Source: Nonomuraea terrae | GTDB taxonomy: Bacteria > Actinomycetota > Actinomycetes > Streptosporangiales > Streptosporangiaceae | Assembly: GCF_004348995.1 (NCBI RefSeq) | Contig: NZ_SMKQ01000064.1 | Span: 1-41,394, forward strand | Direction of reading: 5' to 3' | DNA: 41,394 nucleotides | Part shown: piece after piece, positions 16,352 to 24,422 of the stretch | Numbering within the stretch: the stretch's first letter is position 1 | Layout of the letters: each line of letters opens with the position of its first letter | Made by a program: the position numbers and the translations under genes | The notes under the pieces: generated by a model | Databases searched by the model: none | What the model was told of the DNA's origin: nothing | Seen by the model: the letters and a program-made list of their open reading frames with translations, nothing else

Positions 16352-17779
16352 TCACGGCAGCGCGCGCATGCGGCCGATGATCGCGGTGGTCGAGCGGTCC
16401 GGCACGTAGCCGAGCACCCGCACCTCGCCGCCCAGCGCCCGCACCAGCGGGGCCTCCGGCAACATCTCGGGGGTGTAGTCGCCGCCCTTGACGTAGATCT
16501 CCGGGCGGATCATCCGGAGCAGCCGCTCGGGCGTGTCCTCGTCGAACTCGGCCACGTAGTCCACGTCGTTCAGCGCCGCGATCACCGACATCCGGTCCTC
16601 GCACGGGTTCACCGGCCGGCCTGGGCCCTTCAGCCGGGCCACGCTCGCGTCGCTGTTGACCGCCACCACGAGCACGTCGCCCAGCCGCGCCGCCTCCTCC
16701 AGGTACGTCACGTGGCCCCGGTGCAGCACGTCGAAGCAGCCGTTGGTGAACACCACCCGCTCGCCCCTGCGCCGGTGCGCGTCCAGCAGCTGGGCCAGCC
16801 GCTCGGGCGTCTGCACCGTGCCCTCGTGGCGGCGCAGGGCGCGCAGCAGCTCGTACCGGGTGCAGATCGCGGTGCCGGGGCGGCGCACCACGACGCCGGC
16901 CGCCGCCTGGCCCGCCTCCGCCGCCTCCTCCGGTGTCGCGCCGCCCGCCAGCCAGAGCGCGAACGCCGCCGTGTAGGTGTCGCCCGCGCCCGTGGCCATG
17001 TGCTGCGGCGCCGGCTCGGCGTACGTCCGGTACGGCGGATGCCCGTCCCGGTGCAGCAGCGTGCCCTCGCCGTCGAGGGTGGTCACCACCATCCCGGCCC
17101 CGGTCAGCTCCAGCAGCCGGCCCGAGCGGGCCATCAGGTACGCGGGCCGGTCGTCGGTGTCGCCGCCGCCGCTGCCGTCGCCGTCGAGCAGGCGTACGAC
17201 CTCGAGGTAGTTGGGCAGCACCGCGGCCGGCGCGCACTCCCGCCACGGCGCCACCGCGTGCGCGTCCACCACCAGCAGCGGCGCCTCGGTCAGCGCGCGG
17301 CGCACGGCGGGCGTGCAGACCCCGCCGCCGTAGTCGCAGGCGACCACCACGTCCGCGCCCGCCCCGGCGTCGGCGAGCCGCCGCAGCAGCTCCCGCTCTG
17401 CCGTCTCGGGCAGCGCGTCCCGGTCCTCCTCGTCGTAGCGCGCGGTGAGCTGGCCGCTGGTGACCAGCCGCCGCTTGTGCGCCGTACGCCGTCCCGGCAC
17501 GGTCACCAGGTCGACCTGGACGCCCAGCAGGCGCAGCGACTGCACCAGCTTCTCGCCGCACTCGTCGTCGCCCACGACCCCGACCAGGCGGACGCGCGCG
17601 CCGAGCGCCACCAGGTTCGCGGCGGTGTTGGCGGCGCCGCCCGGGGCGTCCTCGGTCGCCTCCAGGCTCATCACGGGCACCGGCGCCTCTTGGGCGAGAC
17701 GCTTGGCCGGGCCGCGCAGCCATGAGTCGAGCATGACGTCGCCGATGACCACGGCGCTGATGATCTTGTCTGTGCCCAT
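16352..17779 (-). CDS. hldE: Bifunctional heptose-7-phosphate kinase / heptose-1-phosphate adenylyltransferase
   Basis: 475 residues with the full HldE (RfaE) plan. Residues about 1-325 are a PfkB-type sugar kinase (PGGAANTAANLVALG near the N-terminus and the catalytic TGAGDTYTAAF loop). Residues about 335-475 are a nucleotidyltransferase with TNGCFDVLHRGHVTYL (HxGH motif) and RSTTAIIGR near the end. It makes ADP-activated D-glycero-D-manno-heptose in two non-adjacent steps; GmhA, GmhB and HldD are not in the window. In Gram-negatives this feeds lipopolysaccharide. Here, in a Gram-positive background, it is divergent from a GT9 heptosyltransferase-like gene, so a cell-wall glycan or secondary metabolite is more likely. 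No clear ribosome site precedes the ATG. Confidence 0.93.
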   Translation of the reverse strand: MGTDKIISAVVIGDVMLDSWLRGPAKRLAQEAPVPVMSLEATEDAPGGAANTAANLVALGARVRLVGVVGDDECGEKLVQSLRLLGVQVDLVTVPGRRTAHKRRLVTSGQLTARYDEEDRDALPETAERELLRRLADAGAGADVVVACDYGGGVCTPAVRRALTEAPLLVVDAHAVAPWRECAPAAVLPNYLEVVRLLDGDGSGGGDTDDRPAYLMARSGRLLELTGAGMVVTTLDGEGTLLHRDGHPPYRTYAEPAPQHMATGAGDTYTAAFALWLAGGATPEEAAEAGQAAAGVVVRRPGTAICTRYELLRALRRHEGTVQTPERLAQLLDAHRRRGERVVFTNGCFDVLHRGHVTYLEEAARLGDVLVVAVNSDASVARLKGPGRPVNPCEDRMSVIAALNDVDYVAEFDEDTPERLLRMIRPEIYVKGGDYTPEMLPEAPLVRALGGEVRVLGYVPDRSTTAIIGRMRALP

Positions 17780-17837
17780 GAGAAGCGAGTACCGGAGAAA
17801 GACCTGATCAAACCAGTTTTGTCCAAGTTATGGCGGC

Positions 17838-17861
17838 CGGGTTCTGGGGTAGCAGAACCCG
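17838..17861. promoter_or_regulatory. Perfect inverted repeat in front of the heptosyltransferase-like gene
   Basis: Arms CGGGTTCTG (17838-17846) and CAGAACCCG (17853-17861) enclose GGGTAG. It ends two bases before the ATG at 17864, in the 84-base gap between the divergent heptose genes. It could be an operator or an RNA hairpin controlling translation. Confidence 0.5.
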
Positions 17862-17863
17862 TT

Positions 17864-18940
17864 ATGTCAGGACGGGACGCGGCCGGAGGGCTGGTCGGCG
17901 GGGTGCGCAGGATCGCGGTGCTGCGGGCCAACGCGATCGGCGACTACCTGCTGTCCGTCCCCGCGCTGGACGCGATCAAGCGGGCCTACCCCGGCGCGCG
18001 CCTGACGCTGCTCGGCACCGCCTGGCACGCCGCTTTCCTGACCGGGCGGCCGGGACCGGTGGACGACGTGGTGGCGCTGCCGCTGATCACCGGCGTCTCC
18101 ACGTCCGAGCCGGGGCATCCGGTGCCCGCCGGGCTCATGGAGGAGCTGCGGGCGCGCGGGTTCGACCTGGCCGTGCAGATCCACGGCGGCGGACGCTACT
18201 CCAATCCGTTCGTACGCGGCCTGGGCGCCGGGGTGACCGCCGGGTTGCGCGCGCCGGGGGCCGAGGAACTCGACCGCTGGGTGCCGTACACGGACTACCA
18301 CCACGAGACGCTGCGCTTCCTGCAGGTCGCCGCGCTGGTCGGCGGGGTCGCGGACGGGCTGGAGGCCCGGATCGCGATCACCGGGGCGGACCGGGCCGAG
18401 CTGGCCCGCGTCCTCGGCGAGGTGCCCGCGGGGCTCGTCGCCGTGCACCCGGGCGCGAACGACCCCCGCCGGCGCTGGCCGGTGGAGCGCTTCGCCGAGG
18501 TGGCCGACATGACCGGCCGTCCCGTCGTCGTGACCGGGCGGCAGGAGGAGAAGGACCTGGTGATGGGCGTGGTCGAGTCGATGCGCCGGCCCGCCACGCC
18601 GGTCGTGGGCGCGCTCGGCCTCGGCGGCCTGGCCGCGCTCCACGAGCGGTGCGACCTGCTGATCGCCAACGACACAGGACCGCGGCACCTCGCCGCGGCC
18701 GTCGGCACGCCCACCGTGGCCGTGTACTGGTGCGGCAACCTGGTCACCTACGGCCCGCTCAGCAGGACGGCGCACCGGCCGCTGACGTCGTGGACCACGG
18801 CCTGCCCGCGCTGCGGCGCCCGCGGCGTGGAGCCGGGCGCCGTGCGCTGCGCCCATGAGGAGTCGTGGGTGCGCGACGTGTCGGTGGAGATGGTGGCGGA
18901 GCAGGCTCTGGACCTGCTCGCCGGACCCTTGGGGGGATGA
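17864..18940 (+). CDS. GT9 glycosyltransferase, ADP-heptosyltransferase-like
   Basis: 358 residues from the ATG at 17864; a GTG at 17903 preceded by GGAGGG is an alternative start that places RRIAVLRANAIGDYLLS, the usual family opening, at the very N-terminus. The two-domain GT-B plan includes IAVHPGANDPRRRWP-like (AVHPGANDPRRRWPVERF) and the donor-binding DTGPRHLAAAVGTPTVAVY motif of family 9. A C-terminal Cys cluster (CPRCGARG...CAHEES) could bind a metal, which is unusual for the family. Position opposite hldE suggests it transfers heptose from the nucleotide sugar to a cytoplasmic acceptor. The stop overlaps the next start (ATGA). Confidence 0.88.
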   Translation: MSGRDAAGGLVGGVRRIAVLRANAIGDYLLSVPALDAIKRAYPGARLTLLGTAWHAAFLTGRPGPVDDVVALPLITGVSTSEPGHPVPAGLMEELRARGFDLAVQIHGGGRYSNPFVRGLGAGVTAGLRAPGAEELDRWVPYTDYHHETLRFLQVAALVGGVADGLEARIAITGADRAELARVLGEVPAGLVAVHPGANDPRRRWPVERFAEVADMTGRPVVVTGRQEEKDLVMGVVESMRRPATPVVGALGLGGLAALHERCDLLIANDTGPRHLAAAVGTPTVAVYWCGNLVTYGPLSRTAHRPLTSWTTACPRCGARGVEPGAVRCAHEESWVRDVSVEMVAEQALDLLAGPLGG

Positions 18941-19317
18941 CGATGACCGACCGAGCCGTGATCGACCAACTGCAGCAGGCCATCGAGGAGGCCTTCAGCG
19001 GACGCGACCGGGTGGCGATGCGGGAGGTGTACGCGCACGCGTCCGAGCACGTGAACCTGCCGGCCGACCTGCTCGCGCACCTCAATGAGCTGCCCGAAGG
19101 CGCCTACAGCAGACCGGAGGTGATCGAGGCGATCAACGAGGTGATCGTGCGGCGGGGTGAGCAGGAGAGCCTGGGGCTGCTGCGGGTGCCGCGCCAGGCG
19201 CGGCCCGTGGAGGAGACGACCGAGGCCGAGCGGGCGGTGCGGGACGAGGCCCCGCTCGAACAGCTCAACCCGGCCTCGCTCCCGCCGGACGACGAGGATC
19301 CCGACATCATGCGGTGA
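18937..19317 (+). CDS. Small protein coupled to the heptosyltransferase, DUF2795-like
   Basis: 126 residues; the ATG after GGGGGG overlaps the previous stop by four bases. The middle (NLPADLLAHLNELPEGAYSRPEVIEAINE) resembles the DUF2795 helical repeat, a small domain of unknown role common in actinobacteria. The rest is charged (VEETTEAERAVRDEAPLEQL, acidic end) with no signal peptide. Coupling implies a job linked to the heptose genes, perhaps regulatory or scaffolding, though it could be an independent small regulator on the same transcript. Confidence 0.75.
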   Translation: MTMTDRAVIDQLQQAIEEAFSGRDRVAMREVYAHASEHVNLPADLLAHLNELPEGAYSRPEVIEAINEVIVRRGEQESLGLLRVPRQARPVEETTEAERAVRDEAPLEQLNPASLPPDDEDPDIMR

Positions 19318-19382
19318 AAGGTCGCATAGCAGGGGGCGTCGCCGGCGTCTGAAAGGGTGACGTCGATCCCCTGGAGGTGACC

Positions 19383-19892
19383 GTGGACGCCGCGGACGAG
19401 CAACGGTTCCGCGAGTTCGTGGCCGCGCGTTCCCCAGCTCTCATGCGGCTCGGATTCCTGCTCACCGGCGGTGACCAGCACGCGGCCGAGGACCTGGTGC
19501 AAACTGCCCTGGCGCGGCTGGCGGGCCGGTGGCGGCGCGTGGAGGCCCCCGAGGCGTACGCGAGGCAGATCATGTACCGCCAGCAGGTGAGCTGGTGGCG
19601 GACGAGCGTGCGCCGCGGCGAGGTGGTTCAGGCCAGCCCGCCCGAGCGGGAGGAACGCGACGCGCACCACCAGAGCGAGCTGCGCATGCTGCTGCGCGCC
19701 GCCCTCGCCCGGCTCACCGCCCGGCAGCGCGCGGTGCTGGTGCTGCGGTATTTCGAGGACCTGCCGGAGAAGGAGATCGCGAGCGTGCTCGGCTGCTCCG
19801 TCGGCACGGTCAGGAGCACCGCGCACCGGTCGCTGGCCCGGCTGCGCGAGGTCGCCCCCGAACTGGCACGGGAACTGGAGGTGGCCAGGTGA
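19383..19892 (+). CDS. ECF sigma factor, SigE-family type
   Basis: 169 residues from the GTG at 19383, five bases after GGAGG; a GTG at 19377 would overlap the ribosome site. Region 2 (about 8-70) includes LGFLLTGGDQHAAEDLVQTALARL and region 4 (about 110-160) includes LTARQRAVLVLRYFEDLPEKEIASVLGCSVGTVRSTAHRSLARL. ECF factors redirect RNA polymerase to a small regulon under stress. The next gene starts inside its stop (GTGA) and encodes a single-pass membrane protein, the usual place for an anti-sigma factor. Confidence 0.93.
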   Translation: MDAADEQRFREFVAARSPALMRLGFLLTGGDQHAAEDLVQTALARLAGRWRRVEAPEAYARQIMYRQQVSWWRTSVRRGEVVQASPPEREERDAHHQSELRMLLRAALARLTARQRAVLVLRYFEDLPEKEIASVLGCSVGTVRSTAHRSLARLREVAPELARELEVAR

Positions 19893-21076
19893 CCCGCCTG
19901 CTGCGCGACACACTGGAGGAATGGGCCGGGCAGGCCCAGGTGCCCCACGACCTGGCCGACCGGGCGCTGCGCAGGCGCGTCTGGAAGCCCGTGGGGGCCG
20001 CGATGCTGGCGGCGGCCATGGTCGCGGCGATCGCCGTCTTCGTCGCCGGTCAGCGTGAGCCCGAGCCGGTCGTGCTCCCGGCCACCGGCATCACCCTGCC
20101 GGCCAGGCCGTCGCCCGCGCCGACGGACGTGCGGACCGACACCGGGAACAGCCCGCCGGCCAAGCTGATCGCCGCGGGGCGCCTGGCCGTCTCGGCGTAC
20201 TACGTGTACCAGCCGGCGAAGAGCGGGCAGCGGGTCCTGCGGAGCTGGTCGTTGTACGACCCGCGCACCGGCGGCTACGAGCGGACCCCGTACGCGTGGG
20301 TGGATGTGGCTCCCGGGCTCCAGGTCGCCGCCGTGCTGGACGGCGACGGGCTCGGCACGCGGGTGGGCGTGCTCGACATGAACACCCGCGAGATGCTCAC
20401 GTGGATCGACCTCGCGCACCCCGTCGGGTCCGTCGTCTGGTCGCCGGACGGCACCAAGATCCTGGCCACCGCCTACTCCAGCTACCCGGAGATCAGGCAG
20501 GGCGAAGGCGACCAGGCGCACCTGCGATTCGGCGAGAACCCGCGTACCGGCTACTACGTCATCGACGTGCCGGGCGGCACCGCCGACTACCACGAGCTGC
20601 CGCCGCTGCCCGGCTTCGACAGCTCAGAGCGGATCACCGGCAACCCGCGCCAGGACCTCGGCTGGAGCCTGGACGGCAGCTTGCTCTGGTCTCCCACGAG
20701 AACACGTCCGGACCGGCTGTTCTACACCCTCGACGGCCGGCAGGCGGAGGCCCCAGAAGCGGACCGCTACGTCGGGTATTCGCGCCACTCGGCCCTCTCC
20801 CCGGACGGCCGCCTCCTGCTCGGCCCGGACGGGCTGCCCACGAAGATCACCGATGCCGCGACCGGTGAGATCGCCGGCCGCCAGAACGTGCTGCAACTGC
20901 ACGCCTGGGCCGACGACGACAACGTCATCGCGCTCGGCTGCGCGGGATCGTGCGAGAACGAGTTCAACAACGGTCTTGTCCTGGTGAGCGTGGACGGCGA
21001 GCGGATGACCCAGCTCGGGCGCAACCGCGACACCAACAAGGGAGGCTCCTGGCACTGGATCCTGACTCCGCGCTAG
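19889..21076 (+). CDS. Membrane-anchored beta-propeller protein, candidate anti-sigma partner
   Basis: 395 residues; the GTG overlaps the sigma-factor stop by four bases. A short N-terminal cytoplasmic region (TRLLRDTLEEWAGQAQVPHDLADRAL, about 1-30) precedes one membrane helix (about 34-52, AMLAAAMVAAIAVFVAG). After a Pro-rich linker comes a large outside domain of TolB/WD40-like blades (VVWSPDGTKILATAYSS, LGWSLDGSLLWSP, SALSPDGRLLLG). The N-terminal helix region is a plausible sigma-binding segment, with the propeller as sensor; no zinc anti-sigma HxxxCxxC motif is present. Ends at TAG just before the TetR promoter. Confidence 0.85.
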   Translation: MTRLLRDTLEEWAGQAQVPHDLADRALRRRVWKPVGAAMLAAAMVAAIAVFVAGQREPEPVVLPATGITLPARPSPAPTDVRTDTGNSPPAKLIAAGRLAVSAYYVYQPAKSGQRVLRSWSLYDPRTGGYERTPYAWVDVAPGLQVAAVLDGDGLGTRVGVLDMNTREMLTWIDLAHPVGSVVWSPDGTKILATAYSSYPEIRQGEGDQAHLRFGENPRTGYYVIDVPGGTADYHELPPLPGFDSSERITGNPRQDLGWSLDGSLLWSPTRTRPDRLFYTLDGRQAEAPEADRYVGYSRHSALSPDGRLLLGPDGLPTKITDAATGEIAGRQNVLQLHAWADDDNVIALGCAGSCENEFNNGLVLVSVDGERMTQLGRNRDTNKGGSWHWILTPR

Positions 21077-21081
21077 CTTTT

Positions 21082-21111
21082 TTGACCGATCGATCTCGAT
21101 AGTGTTAGCGT
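21082..21111 (+). promoter_or_regulatory. Leaderless-type promoter of the TetR-SDR pair, with overlapping palindromes
   Basis: TTGACC (-35, 21082-21087), an 18-base spacer and TAGCGT (-10, 21106-21111) end seven bases before the GTG at 21119. This places transcript start at or next to the start codon, and there is no ribosome site. The spacer begins GATCGATC, a palindrome that could be the TetR operator. Confidence 0.65.
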
Positions 21112-21118
21112 CTGCGGC

Positions 21119-21697
21119 GTGCCAAGGACCAAGGAGTTCGATCCCGACGCCGCGCTGCAGAAGGCGCTGGAGCTGTTCTGGGAGCGCGGGTACGAAGCGA
21201 CCTCGATGGCCGATCTCGTGGAGCGGCTCGGGATCGCGCGGGCCAGCATCTACGCGACCTTCGGCGGCAAGCGCGACCTTTACCTGAAGGCGCTGGAGCG
21301 TTATGTGGAGCAGGGCGACGTGGTGGAGCCGCTGTCCCAGCCGGGGCCCGCGCTGCCCGCGATCCGCGCCTTCCTCGACGCGTACGTCGCCGAATGCCTG
21401 GCCGACGAGCTGCGGCGGGGCTGCATGGTGGTCAACACGGCGGTGGAGTTCGGCTCGCGCGACCCCGTCGTGTCACGCAAGGTCGTGGCGAGCTGGGCCG
21501 AGATGGAGGCCGTGCTGGCCGGGGCCCTGGTCAGGGCGCGCGCCCAGGGGGAGATCCCGGCGGGCAAGGATCCGCACGCGCTGGCCAGGTTCCTGCTCGT
21601 GCTGGTGCAGGGCGTCCGGGTGCTCGGCCGGGCCGACCCCGACGCCCGCCGGCTGCGCGACGCCGTGGACCAAGCCATGAATGCCGTCCAAATATGA
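21119..21697 (+). CDS. TetR-family transcriptional regulator
   Basis: 192 residues from the GTG at 21119. The N-terminal helix-turn-helix (about 10-55) reads PDAALQKALELFWERGYEATSMADLVERLGIARASIYATFGGKRDLY. The C-terminal ligand domain ends in a typical helical stretch. The opening PRTKEFDPDAALQKALELFWERGYE belongs to a common actinomycete subgroup that often sits next to a short-chain dehydrogenase gene, as here. It probably represses itself and the following gene from the promoter at 21082-21111. Confidence 0.93.
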   Translation: MPRTKEFDPDAALQKALELFWERGYEATSMADLVERLGIARASIYATFGGKRDLYLKALERYVEQGDVVEPLSQPGPALPAIRAFLDAYVAECLADELRRGCMVVNTAVEFGSRDPVVSRKVVASWAEMEAVLAGALVRARAQGEIPAGKDPHALARFLLVLVQGVRVLGRADPDARRLRDAVDQAMNAVQI

Positions 21698-21716
21698 GAA
21701 CGATTGGTATGGAATT

Positions 21717-22478
21717 ATGACAGGTCGTTTTGCCGACAAGGTCGCACTGGTGACGGGTGCGAGCGGGGTCGTGGGGCGGGCGGCGGCGCTCGCGTACGCG
21801 CGGGAGGGCGCCGCCGTGCTGGTCGCGGGCCGCGACGCCGCGCGGCTGGCCGAGGTGGTGAAGCTGATCGAGGACGGCGGCGGGAAGGCGAGCGCGTTCA
21901 TCGTCGACGTCACCAGCTCGGCCGACGTGGCCGCCATGGTGACGGCCGCCGTCTCCCGGTACGGCCGGCTCGACGTCGCCCTCAACGCCGCCGGGATCTT
22001 CGGCAAGCTCGCGCCGCTGGCCGACTACGACGAGGACACCTGGGACGACGTGCTCGCCGTCAACCTCACGGGCGTCTACCTGTCGATGAAGCACGAGATC
22101 GCCCACATGCGGGCGCACGGCGGCGGCACGATCGTCAACGTGGCCTCCAACATGGGCGCGCACTGGCGCCTGGCCGGGGCGAGCGCGTACGCCGCCTCGA
22201 AGGCCGCCGTCAGCTACCTGACGCGGGCGGCGGCGCGCGACCACATCGCCGACGGTGTCCGCGTCAACGCCGTCAGCCCCGGCCCGATCGACTCGCCCAT
22301 GTCGACGCGCCCTGGCGAGACCCGCGCCGAGCGGGACGAACGCATGAAGACCGGCCTGCCGATCGGCCGCGTGGCCGCCCCGGAGGAGATCGCCGCGGCC
22401 GCCTTGTGGTTGTCGTCGCCGGAGTCGAGCTTCGTCGTCGGCACGGACCACGTGGTGGACGGCGGCGCCACCGCCTGA
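21717..22478 (+). CDS. Short-chain dehydrogenase/reductase
   Basis: 253 residues from the ATG at 21717; an ATG at 21681 would add 12 residues and overlap the TetR end. Classical SDR motifs are present: TGASGVVG for NAD(P) binding, NAAG, the catalytic Ser region (NVASNMGAHW) and YAASK with Tyr and Lys. The end (SSFVVGTDHVVDGGATA) is typical. It oxidises or reduces an unknown alcohol or ketone. An A/T-rich patch between the two genes (AAATATGAGAACGATTGG) might hold its own start signals. The stop is four bases from the convergent RDD gene stop. Confidence 0.92.
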   Translation: MTGRFADKVALVTGASGVVGRAAALAYAREGAAVLVAGRDAARLAEVVKLIEDGGGKASAFIVDVTSSADVAAMVTAAVSRYGRLDVALNAAGIFGKLAPLADYDEDTWDDVLAVNLTGVYLSMKHEIAHMRAHGGGTIVNVASNMGAHWRLAGASAYAASKAAVSYLTRAAARDHIADGVRVNAVSPGPIDSPMSTRPGETRAERDERMKTGLPIGRVAAPEEIAAAALWLSSPESSFVVGTDHVVDGGATA

Positions 22479-22482
22479 CCTG

Positions 22483-23238
22483 TCACAGCGTCCTGTCCCG
22501 GCGCAGCCCCATGACCCAGATCCCGAGCGTCCGCCGGGGCAGCACGTAGAGGAGCGCCACCACGGGGACGAGGAGCTGGGCGGGCTCGTTCACGAGCTCG
22601 AAGAGCTGGACCCGCTCCAGGAGCCCGGTCCCCCCGAAGGACATCTCCCATGGGTCGGAGACCAGGGTGACGGGCAGGGCGATGACCCAGTAGTCGATCA
22701 GAACCGCCGCCGCCCGGCGCACGGCCCGCCCGCGACGGACGGCGGGCCCAGCCGGCGGATCGTCGCGCAGCTGCGTGGCGAGCAGGACCAGCACGGCGGC
22801 CACCAGGAGGGCGAGGACCGGGCCACTGCCCACCTGGCCGGCCACCTCCGCGAACCACTGACCGCTGAACAGCGGGACGACGGCGCAGGCATCGGAGTCG
22901 AAATACGGCACGACCAGCGGGTTGAGCACCGCGGTCAGCGCGAGGAACGCCGCCGCCCGCCGCCCGGCCACCGCCGACTGCCACCGGCCGAACGCCGCCA
23001 GCACGACGACCGCGGGAACTCCCCAGGCGACCCCGAGCCCCACCAGCATGCCGGCATCCGCGCGAAGGGGCATGACGAGTGCCTCGACCGCCTCCTGCCA
23101 TGCGCTTCGGTCCGAAAAGTACGAGCCGAAGCAGATGTGCCCCCTGAGCTCCCCGACGTACGGCCTCCAGTGCTCCCACGTCGGGAGGAGGGCGGCGCAC
23201 AAGGCGGCCACCCACGCGGCCAGGGCTGCTCGCGACAA
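22483..23238 (-). CDS. RDD-domain membrane protein, possibly the export or immunity partner of the imiditide-like operon
   Basis: 251 residues from a TTG at 23238 with GGAG six bases upstream. About six hydrophobic segments are visible (near 5-21, 63-85, 94-112, 138-155, 181-200, 220-238). The last part has the RDD-type pattern RRAAAVLIDYWVIALPV, and it ends YVLPRRTLGIWVMGLRRD. RDD proteins are poorly understood membrane proteins, some linked to transport. It lies 35 bases behind the PIMT-like methyltransferase on the same strand. A link to peptide export or self-protection is inferred from position only. Confidence 0.75.
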   Translation of the reverse strand: MSRAALAAWVAALCAALLPTWEHWRPYVGELRGHICFGSYFSDRSAWQEAVEALVMPLRADAGMLVGLGVAWGVPAVVVLAAFGRWQSAVAGRRAAAFLALTAVLNPLVVPYFDSDACAVVPLFSGQWFAEVAGQVGSGPVLALLVAAVLVLLATQLRDDPPAGPAVRRGRAVRRAAAVLIDYWVIALPVTLVSDPWEMSFGGTGLLERVQLFELVNEPAQLLVPVVALLYVLPRRTLGIWVMGLRRDRTL

Positions 23239-23273
23239 GATCGACTCCGTTCTCGGGCGACCCTATCCGACCG

Positions 23274-24422
23274 TCAGCCCACGATGCGGTCGGGGGAGTC
23301 GAGCCAGATGCGCTGGCCGTGCGGGGTGACCGTCATGCCGAAGCGGTCGCGTCCCGGACGGCCCCAGCTCACCCACTGGAAGTAGGCGTTCAGGACCTCG
23401 TCCCAGACGGGTCGATGACCGACCTGGTAGACGTCGTACTCGACGCTGTTCGGCCGCCAGACCGCCGTCGCCCACGAGTACGGGTCGCGGGGGTCGCAGA
23501 TCCACAGCTTGAACAGCTCGCCGTCCTCGTCGGACTCGCTGCTGTGACTCGCTTCGAGGCCGGTCAGCGCCGCCATGGCCAGGTCGGCGCCGGCCGGTGC
23601 GTACGCGATCGTGCGCGGGTCGACGCGGGTCCGCAGCAGGTGCCGCTCCTCCGGACCGCGCGCGTCGAGCGGGGAGACGGGCCGCTGCGAGCGCAGCATC
23701 ATGTACGACGCGAAGCCGGGGAAGCGCCCGACCGCGGCCCCGTCCGGGAGGACCACGAGCCGCAGCGAATGGTTGGCACCGAAGTTGGGACAGTACGGCA
23801 ACACGATCGTCGCGCCGGGCCGGCACTGCTCGATCCACGTGTACGGCAGGGTCCGGACCCCGCACGTGACGTGCACCCGGTCGTACGGCGCGCCCGGCGG
23901 CCACCCGAGAGCGCCGTCACCGACGATCAGGGTCGGGGTGGCGCCCGCGCCCGCGAGGTTCTTGGCGGCCTGGTCGGCGATGGCCGGGTCGATCTCGATC
24001 GAGGTGACCTGTCCTCGCTCGCCGACCAGATGACACAGCAGGGCGCCGGTCCAGCCCGTTCCGGTGGCGATTTCGAGCACCCGCTGGCCGGGATCGGGGT
24101 CCAGCAGGTTCAACAGATCGGCGACCGTACTGGGGGCTGAGGCCGACGATGTATACCCGCTGATGGTCTCGTACAGCGGGACGGCGCCGTCCATGAGCTG
24201 GGTGACGACGATGCTGTCCGAATAGACGGTGTCCCACCAGGTGACTGGGTCGTCGTCACGGTTGATCATGTACGGGGGGGCCTTGGTCGGCACGACAAGG
24301 CCGACCGTTGGGATGAACTGGTGGCGGGGCACCGCGCGGACCGCCTTCTTGACCGCGTTCCCGATCTCCCCGCAGGGATCGAGTTCTGAGACGAGGCGAT
24401 CCATCCGGGCATTGACGTCCAT
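23274..24422 (-). CDS. PIMT-like protein O-methyltransferase, imiditide/RiPP-associated type
   Basis: 382 residues, longer than ordinary protein-L-isoaspartate methyltransferase (about 210). The core has the PIMT-type SSASAPSTVADLL (about 92-104) and the SAM-binding VLEIATGTGWTGALLCHLV (115-133). The extra C-terminal part ends in a WGRPGRDRFGMTVTPHGQ-type motif (W350 to about D375), the extension found on methyltransferases in RiPP clusters (lanthipeptide, graspetide, lasso and imiditide). In imiditides (founding pair NmaA/NmaM of Nonomuraea maritima) the enzyme methylates one Asp of a linear peptide, which then closes to aspartimide. Here the ATG shares its A with the TAA of the upstream peptide gene (TAATG), so the two are coupled. 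No graspetide, lanthionine or lasso genes adjoin. Confidence 0.9.
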   Translation of the reverse strand: MDVNARMDRLVSELDPCGEIGNAVKKAVRAVPRHQFIPTVGLVVPTKAPPYMINRDDDPVTWWDTVYSDSIVVTQLMDGAVPLYETISGYTSSASAPSTVADLLNLLDPDPGQRVLEIATGTGWTGALLCHLVGERGQVTSIEIDPAIADQAAKNLAGAGATPTLIVGDGALGWPPGAPYDRVHVTCGVRTLPYTWIEQCRPGATIVLPYCPNFGANHSLRLVVLPDGAAVGRFPGFASYMMLRSQRPVSPLDARGPEERHLLRTRVDPRTIAYAPAGADLAMAALTGLEASHSSESDEDGELFKLWICDPRDPYSWATAVWRPNSVEYDVYQVGHRPVWDEVLNAYFQWVSWGRPGRDRFGMTVTPHGQRIWLDSPDRIVG

